Positions 1 through 7,416 of a DNA stretch of 64,000 bases are shown in pieces; within the stretch, counting starts at the first letter, position 1; the number at the start of each line of letters is the position of its first letter. The stretch lies in NCBI RefSeq assembly GCF_964033635.1, contig NZ_OZ035533.1, positions 2,294,001 through 2,358,000 on the forward strand. The letters run 5' to 3'. A model generated the notes under the pieces. That model ran no database searches. It was not told where the DNA came from and worked only from the letters and a program-made list of their open reading frames with translations. Source of the DNA: Chitinophaga sp. MM2321. Its GTDB lineage: Bacteria; Bacteroidota; Bacteroidia; Chitinophagales; Chitinophagaceae. The position numbers and the translations under genes were made by a program.

Positions 1-144
1 AAAAACAATTCAAATCATTTTTCATACAATTTGGTGAAATGTAAGAAATAGCGGATGAAATGACCATTTAAACCATTTAATGCAATAAAACTGAGACTTA
101 AAATAGTATTATATATTATATTATATTGTAAAAAAAATATATAA
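1..144. other. AT-rich flank, no gene seen
   Basis: This short AT-rich stretch lies downstream of the last gene of the minus-strand EPS operon. The only open frame in it runs antisense into the acyltransferase and looks like a shadow. No convincing terminator or promoter was found. Confidence 0.5.
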
Positions 145-1329
145 CTAGCCTTTCGCCAGGGTATTTTTGTTGGAACGTTTTCTGGGCCCGTGTAAAATGT
201 CCCCGATGAAAGTATGCCTGATAAACCAATTGTAAGTTGCCATGGCAATACTACCGGTGATCAGCAACACTAACCAGAAGCGTGACCAACCAGGAACGTT
301 GGTATACAGGAAAAAGACTTGTAAACTGGCAACCAGTGACAGGTGTACCAGATAAAGCCAGTAAGATGCATCAGCAATATATTTTAAAGCGGGATTTTCC
401 CCGTTTAAATATTTCAGGAAGAACCCCATGGTACCAAATGCCAAAAACAGGGTTTGCATGGCCAGTCCAAGTTTTATAATCCATAAAACATAGGAGGTAT
501 AAACTGAAGCCTGCTCTTTGTAAACGATTAAAAAAACGAATAATATAACACTGAGTAATAGTCCTGTAAGTAAATATAACCAGGTATGCCGGGCTATTTC
601 ATTCAATTGTCCGTTATTACGGTGTAACAGGTATCCAATAACAAAGAAAAAACCATAGTAGATAAAATGGGAAATCTTTGGCAAGATACCGGTAGATACT
701 TCCACAATTGCTTCCCGGAAGAAAATAACCTGTATGCCGCCGAGTATTACTGTGAAAATAAGCAGCTGCCCCAGCGACCCGAAATTGATGCTGAATCTCT
801 TTATAAAAGAAGGGATATATTGTATGAGTCTTGTGCGTTTCACCAGCAGCATTGCCATGTAAAAGAGCAGTAGGTAATACAGGAACCATAAATGCGCCAT
901 ACCGTTCCAATGGAAAAATTGTACACGGAAAGCTGCCCAGGCTTCTGCAGGTGGTAACTTGTCAGCGATGAAATATTTGTAATAAAGGAAAGGGGCAATT
1001 GATAGTGGTAAGATAAAAATGAGGCTGCCAGTAAAAGGAAGGACAATCCTTTTGAAGCGATGTTTTATGAAAGCCGTTTCACCTATTTTCAAATATAGCA
1101 TTCGGGCAAAAAAGCCGGCTACTATATAGAATAATTGCATCCGGAACGAATGCAGCAACATATAAGTACCATCAAAAAACAACGTATGAAACTGGTTGTC
1201 AGATGGCCAGGTAGGATTAGGATACATTTTGTATGCTATGGAAGCATGTAGTATGATACCTAGTAACATGGCAATAGCCCGTAAGGCATCCAATCCGTTA
1301 ATCCTTTTGTGCTGAGGTAATGTCATCAT
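145..1329 (-). CDS. Membrane acyltransferase (acyltransferase-3 / OpgC-like)
   Basis: This is an integral membrane O-acyltransferase of the acyltransferase-3 family that probably adds acyl groups to the polysaccharide made by this locus. The 394-residue protein has about ten hydrophobic segments. An early LRAIAMLLGIILH stretch puts the family's conserved His near residue 28, and the following FRMQLFYIVAGFF region resembles OpgC/MdoC proteins. It is the last gene of the minus-strand operon, 17 bp after the GT2 gene. The start is ambiguous because two Met codons are adjacent (1329 or 1326). The family assignment is strong. The acyl group and acceptor cannot be read from sequence. Confidence 0.85.
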   Translation of the reverse strand: MMTLPQHKRINGLDALRAIAMLLGIILHASIAYKMYPNPTWPSDNQFHTLFFDGTYMLLHSFRMQLFYIVAGFFARMLYLKIGETAFIKHRFKRIVLPFTGSLIFILPLSIAPFLYYKYFIADKLPPAEAWAAFRVQFFHWNGMAHLWFLYYLLLFYMAMLLVKRTRLIQYIPSFIKRFSINFGSLGQLLIFTVILGGIQVIFFREAIVEVSTGILPKISHFIYYGFFFVIGYLLHRNNGQLNEIARHTWLYLLTGLLLSVILFVFLIVYKEQASVYTSYVLWIIKLGLAMQTLFLAFGTMGFFLKYLNGENPALKYIADASYWLYLVHLSLVASLQVFFLYTNVPGWSRFWLVLLITGSIAMATYNWFIRHTFIGDILHGPRKRSNKNTLAKG

Positions 1330-1346
1330 GAATTTATTATAAATGG

Positions 1347-2522
1347 CTATGCTATATTACGTTTAGCTTTATCCCAGGCAGGAGACTGATTTTTTGCCAG
1401 GAACCGGAAAAAACCCTGGTATACTGCCAAGTTCATGAACAAGAAGTAAAAAGGAATATAAAAAAGCTTTGATTTTATATGTTGTTTAGCCTGCTGATAA
1501 CCAATAAGGGCTCCCAGATAGAAAAACAGCTGCACTGACAGGGACAGGTAAAAGAAAATCCCAGCTCCACCAAGTACAAGTATAATGTTGCTGATGAGCA
1601 ATACTGGTAGGCTTAAGGGGCTGAGTGTCCATCTCAACACCCTATGTGATATATATTGAAAAGAAACTACGGGATATCTAAAAAAATTTAACAGTGATTT
1701 GAGCATCAGTATCGCCTGAAAGCCCCCTGCGCTGATGCGTACCTTACGTTTATGTTCTTCTTCAATAGAGTAGGAGGGTGCTTCCATCGCATAGGCATCG
1801 GGAGCATAGGCAATTCTGAAGCCGGAAATATTAATGCGTAGTGAAATAACAAAATCATCTAGAATAACTTTTTCTTCTACCGGCTGGAATAATGCGGTTC
1901 GAATGGAAAAAAGCTCACCTGCTGCGCCTACTACGGTATAAAGCTCTGCATCCAGTTTTTTAAGGAAAGATTCATATTTCCAATAGATACCTTCCGTTGC
2001 TGCTGCTCCTGATATATCTTCACTGATCACTTTTTTCTCTCCTGCCACTCCACCGGTATTTTCATCTGCATAATGTTTTACTATATTTCTTATAGCTTCT
2101 TTATTCAACAGGGTATTGGCATCACAAAAAATCACTACGGGGGTGGTTACCTGTTGCATCGCTCTGTTCAGCGCAGCTGTTTTACCATTACGCCCTGGTT
2201 GATGTAATAGCTGGATACTGGGATATTGTGCAATAATATCCGGAGTACGATCAGTAGAGCCATCTGTGATAAATAACAACTGTAGCTTACCTGCAGGGTA
2301 ATCCAATGCGAGTGTATTGGCTATTTTCTCAGCTATGAAATCCTCTTCATTATATGCGGCAATTATCAGCGTCACCGCTGGCTCAAAAATTCCGGTCTGC
2401 GGGTTCTTCCCTGCAAACAGCCGCTTTATTTTTATTAATACAAAAAGCAGCAAACCATATCCTGCATAGTTGTAGAATAAAATGAAAAAACTGATATAAA
2501 ATAATATATATATAGTTGTCAT
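1347..2522 (-). CDS. Membrane-anchored family 2 glycosyltransferase
   Basis: A GT-A fold processive-type GT2 of 391 residues. One N-terminal membrane helix precedes the catalytic domain, which opens with VTLIIAAYNEED near residue 50. A DXD-like CDAN motif sits near residue 133, and the acceptor region holds ILDDFVISLR and HKRKVR. Two or three helices close the C-terminus. It probably transfers a sugar to a lipid-linked intermediate or growing chain at the inner membrane. It lies 55 bp after the dehydrogenase-subunit-3-like gene and 17 bp before the acyltransferase, so it is in the same operon. Sugar specificity is unknown. Confidence 0.87.
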   Translation of the reverse strand: MTTIYILFYISFFILFYNYAGYGLLLFVLIKIKRLFAGKNPQTGIFEPAVTLIIAAYNEEDFIAEKIANTLALDYPAGKLQLLFITDGSTDRTPDIIAQYPSIQLLHQPGRNGKTAALNRAMQQVTTPVVIFCDANTLLNKEAIRNIVKHYADENTGGVAGEKKVISEDISGAAATEGIYWKYESFLKKLDAELYTVVGAAGELFSIRTALFQPVEEKVILDDFVISLRINISGFRIAYAPDAYAMEAPSYSIEEEHKRKVRISAGGFQAILMLKSLLNFFRYPVVSFQYISHRVLRWTLSPLSLPVLLISNIILVLGGAGIFFYLSLSVQLFFYLGALIGYQQAKQHIKSKLFYIPFYFLFMNLAVYQGFFRFLAKNQSPAWDKAKRNIA

Positions 2523-2577
2523 AATTATTTAAGGGACTACAGGTAATGATTCTAGGTGCAATAGCCTTTATTTTATC

Positions 2578-3153
2578 TTAATCTGTGGCCCAGCATTTCT
2601 GTCCTGGCTGTAAGGGTATACAACCCTGAAACTTACCAGGTACATAGTCATATGCCATTGCTTTCGTAGCTCCTTGCATTGAAGTACAAAAGCCTATAAT
2701 AGTGTATTTCTTTAAGGTCATAAAAAATGAATCGCCTATAAGTCTGCCGGAAACCTTTCCCATTATCCCCGGATATGATCTTCCCTGTTTTTCAAAGTGT
2801 GCCACTACATTTATTTTTGTTGCTTGATCGCAGGCGGCGAAGGGTTTTCCGTATCTGGAGCTGGTATATGACTCCACATCTTGCAGGCCATACATAAATC
2901 TGTTCTGTGCTTTCCGAGAAGTACAATCCCTGATCATCGTGATAATAAAATCACCCACTCCTGTGGAGCGGGCACCGGGTGTATCTGTTTCTGGAATTAT
3001 TATTTCGGCCAGCTCTGTGATCAATACCCGGTATTGCTCCAGTTTGCTTAGATCGGGTGCTTTATAGAAATGGTGATAGCCCACACCGCCGGCAATGGCA
3101 GCACCCGCCCCGCCATAAAGGAATATATTGATAATTGCTTTTCTCCTGTTCAT
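2578..3153 (-). CDS. Gluconate 2-dehydrogenase subunit 3-like protein, orphan
   Basis: This 191-residue protein resembles the small subunit (subunit 3) of membrane-bound gluconate 2-dehydrogenase-type enzymes. It has a twin-arginine-like N-terminus (NRRK followed by a Gly/Ala-rich hydrophobic stretch, residues 2-23), the family hallmark IPETDTPGA near residues 53-61, and several cysteines. In this family the protein normally helps export or stabilise a GMC-type flavoprotein partner. No such oxidoreductase is encoded here; its neighbours are an esterase (15 bp upstream) and a GT2 (55 bp downstream). It may act on sugars of the EPS or support an enzyme encoded elsewhere. The family call is fairly sure, the role is not. 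Confidence 0.75.
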   Translation of the reverse strand: MNRRKAIINIFLYGGAGAAIAGGVGYHHFYKAPDLSKLEQYRVLITELAEIIIPETDTPGARSTGVGDFIITMIRDCTSRKAQNRFMYGLQDVESYTSSRYGKPFAACDQATKINVVAHFEKQGRSYPGIMGKVSGRLIGDSFFMTLKKYTIIGFCTSMQGATKAMAYDYVPGKFQGCIPLQPGQKCWATD

Positions 3154-3168
3154 CGGCAGTGGTTGATG

Positions 3169-3969
3169 TTATTTTAATTTTCTTTTAATGGAATTAGCAC
3201 TTTGAAATTGCAATAGCCATTCGTAAATATTCATACCATTTTCCCTGTAATGTGGGTTGTAAAATGAATGCCAGCAGCAATGTGCACCGGGATAAACCGT
3301 CAATTTTGTCAGACCGCTTTTATATTTGTTTGTGCTGTCAATCGCTTCTTTTGCATTATTCAGGAAGTATTCATCACTGGCACCTGCAAAGTACCAGGTA
3401 TGGATATTGGCATCTGCCACCAGTTTATACCGCTTCAGATAAGGAGGGTCTACCCTGGCGGCTGACATAGTAATACAGCCGGCTATACGGGAGGCTAATG
3501 CTGGCTCATGTGTTTTCGCCGATTCTACTGACCACCCACCTGCACTATAGCCAGTAAGGTAAATGCGCGAAGTATCAACCGGATAATTTTTGATCACATC
3601 ATCCAGCATAGGACCAATATCCTGCGGTACAAAAGACCAGCTTTCTGAAAGAGGTGCCAAAACAATGAATTTATATAGTTTGCCATCTTTCTTATTGATA
3701 GCTTCTATTTTTTGTCCTTCTTTTAACTGCCTGGTCACACCTTCCCTGAATATTTTAACAGGGTCTTTTCCGGCAATACTTCTTCCATGAAAGCAGATCA
3801 GCAAAGGATATTTTTTACCTGGAATATTTTCTTCCGGTGTGAAAATAAGCGCCTGCCTGGTTTGCCACGGACTAATTTTTACGTCTATTCTGCGCATAGG
3901 GTCATATTGACCTTGTGCGACCATACCTGTTAGTAAAAAACTAATCAGTGTAAGCACTTTCCAATACAT
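3169..3969 (-). CDS. Secreted alpha/beta-hydrolase esterase (PHB-depolymerase-like)
   Basis: A 266-residue alpha/beta hydrolase with a signal peptide (about residues 1-20, ending VAQGQ). HG of the oxyanion region is near residue 61, the nucleophile elbow GYSAGGW gives Ser142, Asp199 is in ASDEYF, and the catalytic His is His230 or His234. The C-terminal GMNIYEWLLQFQ closely matches the end of the N-terminal esterase domain of the giant protein at 20567, so the two are homologous. A plausible role is removal of acyl groups or ester cross-links from the exported polysaccharide. It lies 31 bp after the TolC-like gene and 15 bp before the dehydrogenase-like gene. Confidence 0.8.
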   Translation of the reverse strand: MYWKVLTLISFLLTGMVAQGQYDPMRRIDVKISPWQTRQALIFTPEENIPGKKYPLLICFHGRSIAGKDPVKIFREGVTRQLKEGQKIEAINKKDGKLYKFIVLAPLSESWSFVPQDIGPMLDDVIKNYPVDTSRIYLTGYSAGGWSVESAKTHEPALASRIAGCITMSAARVDPPYLKRYKLVADANIHTWYFAGASDEYFLNNAKEAIDSTNKYKSGLTKLTVYPGAHCCWHSFYNPHYRENGMNIYEWLLQFQSANSIKRKLK

Positions 3970-4000
3970 AACAAATGTGGTTAAACTTTGAGAATGAAAA

Positions 4001-4729
4001 TTACAACTGGAGCATTACTTGTTCCAGTGTCATACCAACAAGCCCTTCCAGTTGTAATTTGGATTGACGCAGTTCTTTTTCCAGTTGTACTTTTTTAACC
4101 ATTTCTGCATTATACAGGCGGTAAGACTCTTTGTAGATTTCAAGAGAGACAGCGGGATCGCCTGCACGGAATTTTTCTTCTGCCTGGTTATAGCTGATCA
4201 ATGCATCTTCCATTAATGGCATATGCAGTTCAAACAGTTTTTTATTGGCTGCATATTCCTCATAAAATTCCAGCACTTTGGCGGTAAGGCTCTGTGCCTC
4301 TGATTTCTTTTGTATGTCCAGTAGCTTCCCCTCTGCTTTACTGCGTTTGATATCATTTGGTATTTTAATGAGATTACCGAGAGGCAGGTTCACCCCAAAA
4401 TTATAGCGGGGATAATATAGGTTGTTGCCATTTCCGCTCCCACTGCTGTTTTTAAGGGTGAATTCATTCAGATTCCCTGCAGCCGAAAAATGGTTCAGCC
4501 ATCCGGCAGTAATGCTATTCGTTTCGTACTTGTTGATTTGTTTGCGGATAGCATATTGTTCCACATCAGGATTCTGCAAAGCCAGTTCAACGAGTCTTTG
4601 TTTAAACCGGGCTACTGTAGCCTGGTCTGCGGGTAAGGTTAACAGTACAGCAGTATCTGCTTTATGCACCTGCGCTTGTGCCGCCATGCTAATCCACAAG
4701 GCAAATAATACAGAGAGAATTGTTTTCAT
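4001..4729 (-). CDS. Half-length TolC-family-like outer membrane protein
   Basis: A 242-residue exported protein with a signal peptide (cleaved around AAQAQ, residue 20). It is followed by helical segments resembling one repeat of the outer-membrane efflux (TolC/OMF) fold: an ALQNPDVEQYAIRKQI stretch near residue 51, a possible beta-strand pair (YYPRYNFGVNLPLGNL) near residues 105-120, and long alpha-helices to the end. Typical TolC proteins have two repeats and over 400 residues, so this is about half length. Its start overlaps the stop of the Wzy-like gene as ATGA (4726-4729), implying translational coupling. It might form part of a polysaccharide export channel. That role is inferred. Confidence 0.65.
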   Translation of the reverse strand: MKTILSVLFALWISMAAQAQVHKADTAVLLTLPADQATVARFKQRLVELALQNPDVEQYAIRKQINKYETNSITAGWLNHFSAAGNLNEFTLKNSSGSGNGNNLYYPRYNFGVNLPLGNLIKIPNDIKRSKAEGKLLDIQKKSEAQSLTAKVLEFYEEYAANKKLFELHMPLMEDALISYNQAEEKFRAGDPAVSLEIYKESYRLYNAEMVKKVQLEKELRQSKLQLEGLVGMTLEQVMLQL

Positions 4730-6168
4730 GATTGAGTGTTTAAAGCGTATAAGTATTTTATTTTAATCGCAATAGAAGCAAATGCATTTAACATAATTGA
4801 TGATTCAACAAGAGTAGCCGCATCCTGTGCATACTGCGCCAGGGCCATCTCAAATACAGCAGCGGCTATGCCGATCATAAGCAGTTTGTCAATTTCATTT
4901 TTTAATTTGAAATAATTGACAACGGCGATTTGAATAAGATAAAAGTAATTGGCTGCCACCAGTAACATGCCTAACCAACCTGTTTCCAGTACTGCCCGCA
5001 GATAACCATTATCAGTCTGAAAGTTAGAAAGCGGATGTCCGGGATGAAATATGAGTGCATTACCTCCCGTTGTCATCAGCCCGCCTCCAATAGGATGCTC
5101 ATATATATACGGTTGTATATGATGCCGGTTATTATCCCTCACATCCATGGACGCATCCTGCTTGCCCAGAAAGGCCGTTCTTACTCTTACAATAGTTGGG
5201 TTACTATGAAAAGGGCCGAATAAAATGACAAGTGAACAGAATCCAAATGCAATGGCAATTAATATAGTGTTTCGCTTTTGCAGGTTGGCCATAAAGAATA
5301 TCAGCAACCCTGCCGGAAGCATCACATATCCTGTGCGCGTACCTGAATAGCCCAGTGCCAGTGTATGGAAGATGATAATGAAAATAAGCGATATCTTCTT
5401 CCATAAACTGAGTACGTTAATTTTTGCTGTAAGCAGAATCATACAGATGACTATGTTACAGGCCATGATGATACCAAATGACGCTGCATCAGACATGAAA
5501 GAAAATATACGTATACCAGACAGAATGATAGTAGTATTGAATTTTTTCGGATACTTAGCCATAAAGGACAGCTCGTAAGGCAATAGTCCATGCCATTGTT
5601 GTATGCAGGCGTATATAGCAGCCAGCGTGCAGATAACTATCCAGAACTTGAAGAAGTTACGGACATCCTGCAGATTGTTAAATACATGTAGGCCCAGGTA
5701 AACGAACAACATGTTCCTGAAAAATACCCTTATGAATATAAACCAGCCTGCCATATTAGCGCCTTCGGGGTTAACCATTTGTATCAGCAGTAAAGCAAAA
5801 TACAGATAGAAAGAAACCAGGAGTGGGTCTTTCATGAATTTTACTTTTTTGGTACTGGGGTCACCCTTGCTTATGGCGCAGCCTAATAAGGAACTTAGCA
5901 ACAATCCATCCATAGCAACTCCCACACTTAGCTCTGTGCCGGCTATCCGCTCTAGCAGCGGTAAAATAAGTGTGATGCTTATGAAAATATAATAACCTAA
6001 TTTATAATTAATGACACAAAGAATGCAGGCAGCTATCCCAATAATACCGACTGCCATACCCGCACCTATTTTGACATCGATTGATGCTATATAGGCAATA
6101 CAAGGTATAAGTAATATCCACAATAGTATGGCTAATAGCCTGACCATATTTCTTTTGGTAATTTGCAT
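4726..6168 (-). CDS. O-antigen ligase / Wzy-like polysaccharide polymerase
   Basis: A 480-residue polytopic inner membrane protein with roughly eleven hydrophobic segments and a large hydrophilic loop around residues 330-390 (holding ASMDVRDNNRH and PIGGGLMTTGG), the layout of the O-antigen ligase/polymerase (Wzy/WaaL) family. It probably polymerises lipid-linked repeat units in the periplasm. It follows the small membrane ORF by 16 bp and overlaps the TolC-like gene by four bases. Wzy proteins are poorly conserved, so the choice between polymerase and ligase rests on context: a Wzc-like protein and a flippase are nearby. Confidence 0.82.
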   Translation of the reverse strand: MQITKRNMVRLLAILLWILLIPCIAYIASIDVKIGAGMAVGIIGIAACILCVINYKLGYYIFISITLILPLLERIAGTELSVGVAMDGLLLSSLLGCAISKGDPSTKKVKFMKDPLLVSFYLYFALLLIQMVNPEGANMAGWFIFIRVFFRNMLFVYLGLHVFNNLQDVRNFFKFWIVICTLAAIYACIQQWHGLLPYELSFMAKYPKKFNTTIILSGIRIFSFMSDAASFGIIMACNIVICMILLTAKINVLSLWKKISLIFIIIFHTLALGYSGTRTGYVMLPAGLLIFFMANLQKRNTILIAIAFGFCSLVILFGPFHSNPTIVRVRTAFLGKQDASMDVRDNNRHHIQPYIYEHPIGGGLMTTGGNALIFHPGHPLSNFQTDNGYLRAVLETGWLGMLLVAANYFYLIQIAVVNYFKLKNEIDKLLMIGIAAAVFEMALAQYAQDAATLVESSIMLNAFASIAIKIKYLYALNTQS

Positions 6169-6184
6169 GTAATTTTAGCTGTTA

Positions 6185-6298
6185 TTAAAGGAATACCGTT
6201 TTTACCAATAACATCAGAATGACCAATCCGGCAAACATTATTATTAACGTCTGATGCAACTGTTCGTTGATTATTTTTTTTTCTTCTTTTTTTTTCAT
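6185..6298 (-). CDS. Small single-pass membrane peptide, 37 aa, coupled within EPS operon
   Basis: This short reading frame was found by eye. It starts with ATG at 6298, which overlaps the TGA stop of the upstream acyltransferase as ATGA, and ends with TAA at 6185. The peptide begins MKKKEEKK, continues through a charged helix and has one hydrophobic span (about residues 18-37: LIIMFAGLVILMLLVKTVFL). The next gene starts 16 bp later. Stop-start coupling, operon position and a clear Lys-rich, positive-inside membrane helix support it as real. Its A-rich start (two runs of nine A) could allow slippage. No function is recognised. A small partner of the Wzy or acyltransferase protein is the natural guess. 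Confidence 0.6.
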   Translation of the reverse strand: MKKKEEKKIINEQLHQTLIIMFAGLVILMLLVKTVFL

Positions 6299-7416
6299 GG
6301 TACACTAACTTGTCGGTTATCTTTTGGTAGGTCAGATACTTTCCTTTCTTTGAACGGACCTATAAAAAGGAACCGGAGATTCAGCAATAAGCATAACCTA
6401 TATAATAAAATAGAAAGGAAGATACCTATCGCTACCAGAGAAAGTGCTATCACTGTGATATTCGTGAAGAAGCCTGTTTTTATTATAATAATCCGTAAAG
6501 AGAAAATGATTCCTAAATGCAGGAGGTATATGTATAGTGAATAATGGCCAATAGTTTGCAGGAAACTAAGCCTGTTATACTTGGCCAGTATGAAAGAAAT
6601 CATAATAACCAAGATACCTCCCAGGAGATTAAGCAGCGAATACAGATAGAGGCTCATATTTACATGTTCCATACAATAATATTGTACTAGTATAAAGACA
6701 GGCACCAGCAAAATAACTTTAATGGGAGACGTAAGCTGTTTTTGCACACTGTCCCTGAAAAAATAAGGTGTTGCGAAGTGGCCTAATGCAAAATAGATGT
6801 AGTAGATCATCACATCCGAAATGGTACTGATGTCGCCTGCATAGGGTTTTAACCCCAGTAATACGAGCCCCAGTAATATCTGTACTGGAGGGGTGAGCTT
6901 CAGTATCCGGGTGGTAAAAAGATAAAATACGGATACATTAAACAATGCAAAAAGATACCAGAGCTGTAACATGCTGCGTGGATGTATTATTATATCCACG
7001 TAATCATTGATACTTGGTTTGGAATTGGTATATTTTGAGAAAATGATTTGTAAAGTTAGCTGTATGAGACACCATAAAATATATGGATATAATAGCGTAT
7101 TGACCTTTGATGTTAAGAAGTTTCGCCCGCCCCGTTTTTGAAGACTGGAAGCAAAGAAAAGTCCGGATAAAAAGAAAAAAAGTGGCATGCGGAAACCGTA
7201 CATAATTTCATTGGCATCCATTAGCATGGTATTTACCTTCGCTCCACTATAAAGCAGCCCGTAAATAACATGACGATAAGTAACAAATATTATAGCGATT
7301 CCTTTTGCATAGTCCACCCAGGCATAACGTCTGGAGGTTTGAGGACGGAATGAAAAAAGATATTTTAATGCTGCTGAGAATGCCATCGTTGTATTCCTTT
7401 TTAGGGTTGGTAACAT
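6295..7416 (-). CDS. Membrane acyltransferase (acyltransferase-3 family)
   Basis: A 373-residue polytopic acyltransferase-3 protein. It holds YAWVDYAKGIAIIFVTYRHV near residues 31-50 (the family's conserved basic residue region), FRMPLFFFLSGLFF near residue 76, and about ten helices. It probably O-acetylates or otherwise acylates the EPS repeat unit at the membrane. The start used here, ATG at 7416, overlaps the Wzc-like stop as TAATG; a second candidate is ATG at 7386 (MAFSAAL). Its own stop overlaps the start of the small membrane ORF. It is the second acyltransferase in the operon and shows no close likeness to the one at 145-1329. Confidence 0.85.
   Translation of the reverse strand: MLPTLKRNTTMAFSAALKYLFSFRPQTSRRYAWVDYAKGIAIIFVTYRHVIYGLLYSGAKVNTMLMDANEIMYGFRMPLFFFLSGLFFASSLQKRGGRNFLTSKVNTLLYPYILWCLIQLTLQIIFSKYTNSKPSINDYVDIIIHPRSMLQLWYLFALFNVSVFYLFTTRILKLTPPVQILLGLVLLGLKPYAGDISTISDVMIYYIYFALGHFATPYFFRDSVQKQLTSPIKVILLVPVFILVQYYCMEHVNMSLYLYSLLNLLGGILVIMISFILAKYNRLSFLQTIGHYSLYIYLLHLGIIFSLRIIIIKTGFFTNITVIALSLVAIGIFLSILLYRLCLLLNLRFLFIGPFKERKVSDLPKDNRQVSVP

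Noticed and set aside
15..248. Minus-strand 77-codon frame at the left edge
   Set aside because: It overlaps the 3' end of the acyltransferase gene in another frame and has no family-like features.
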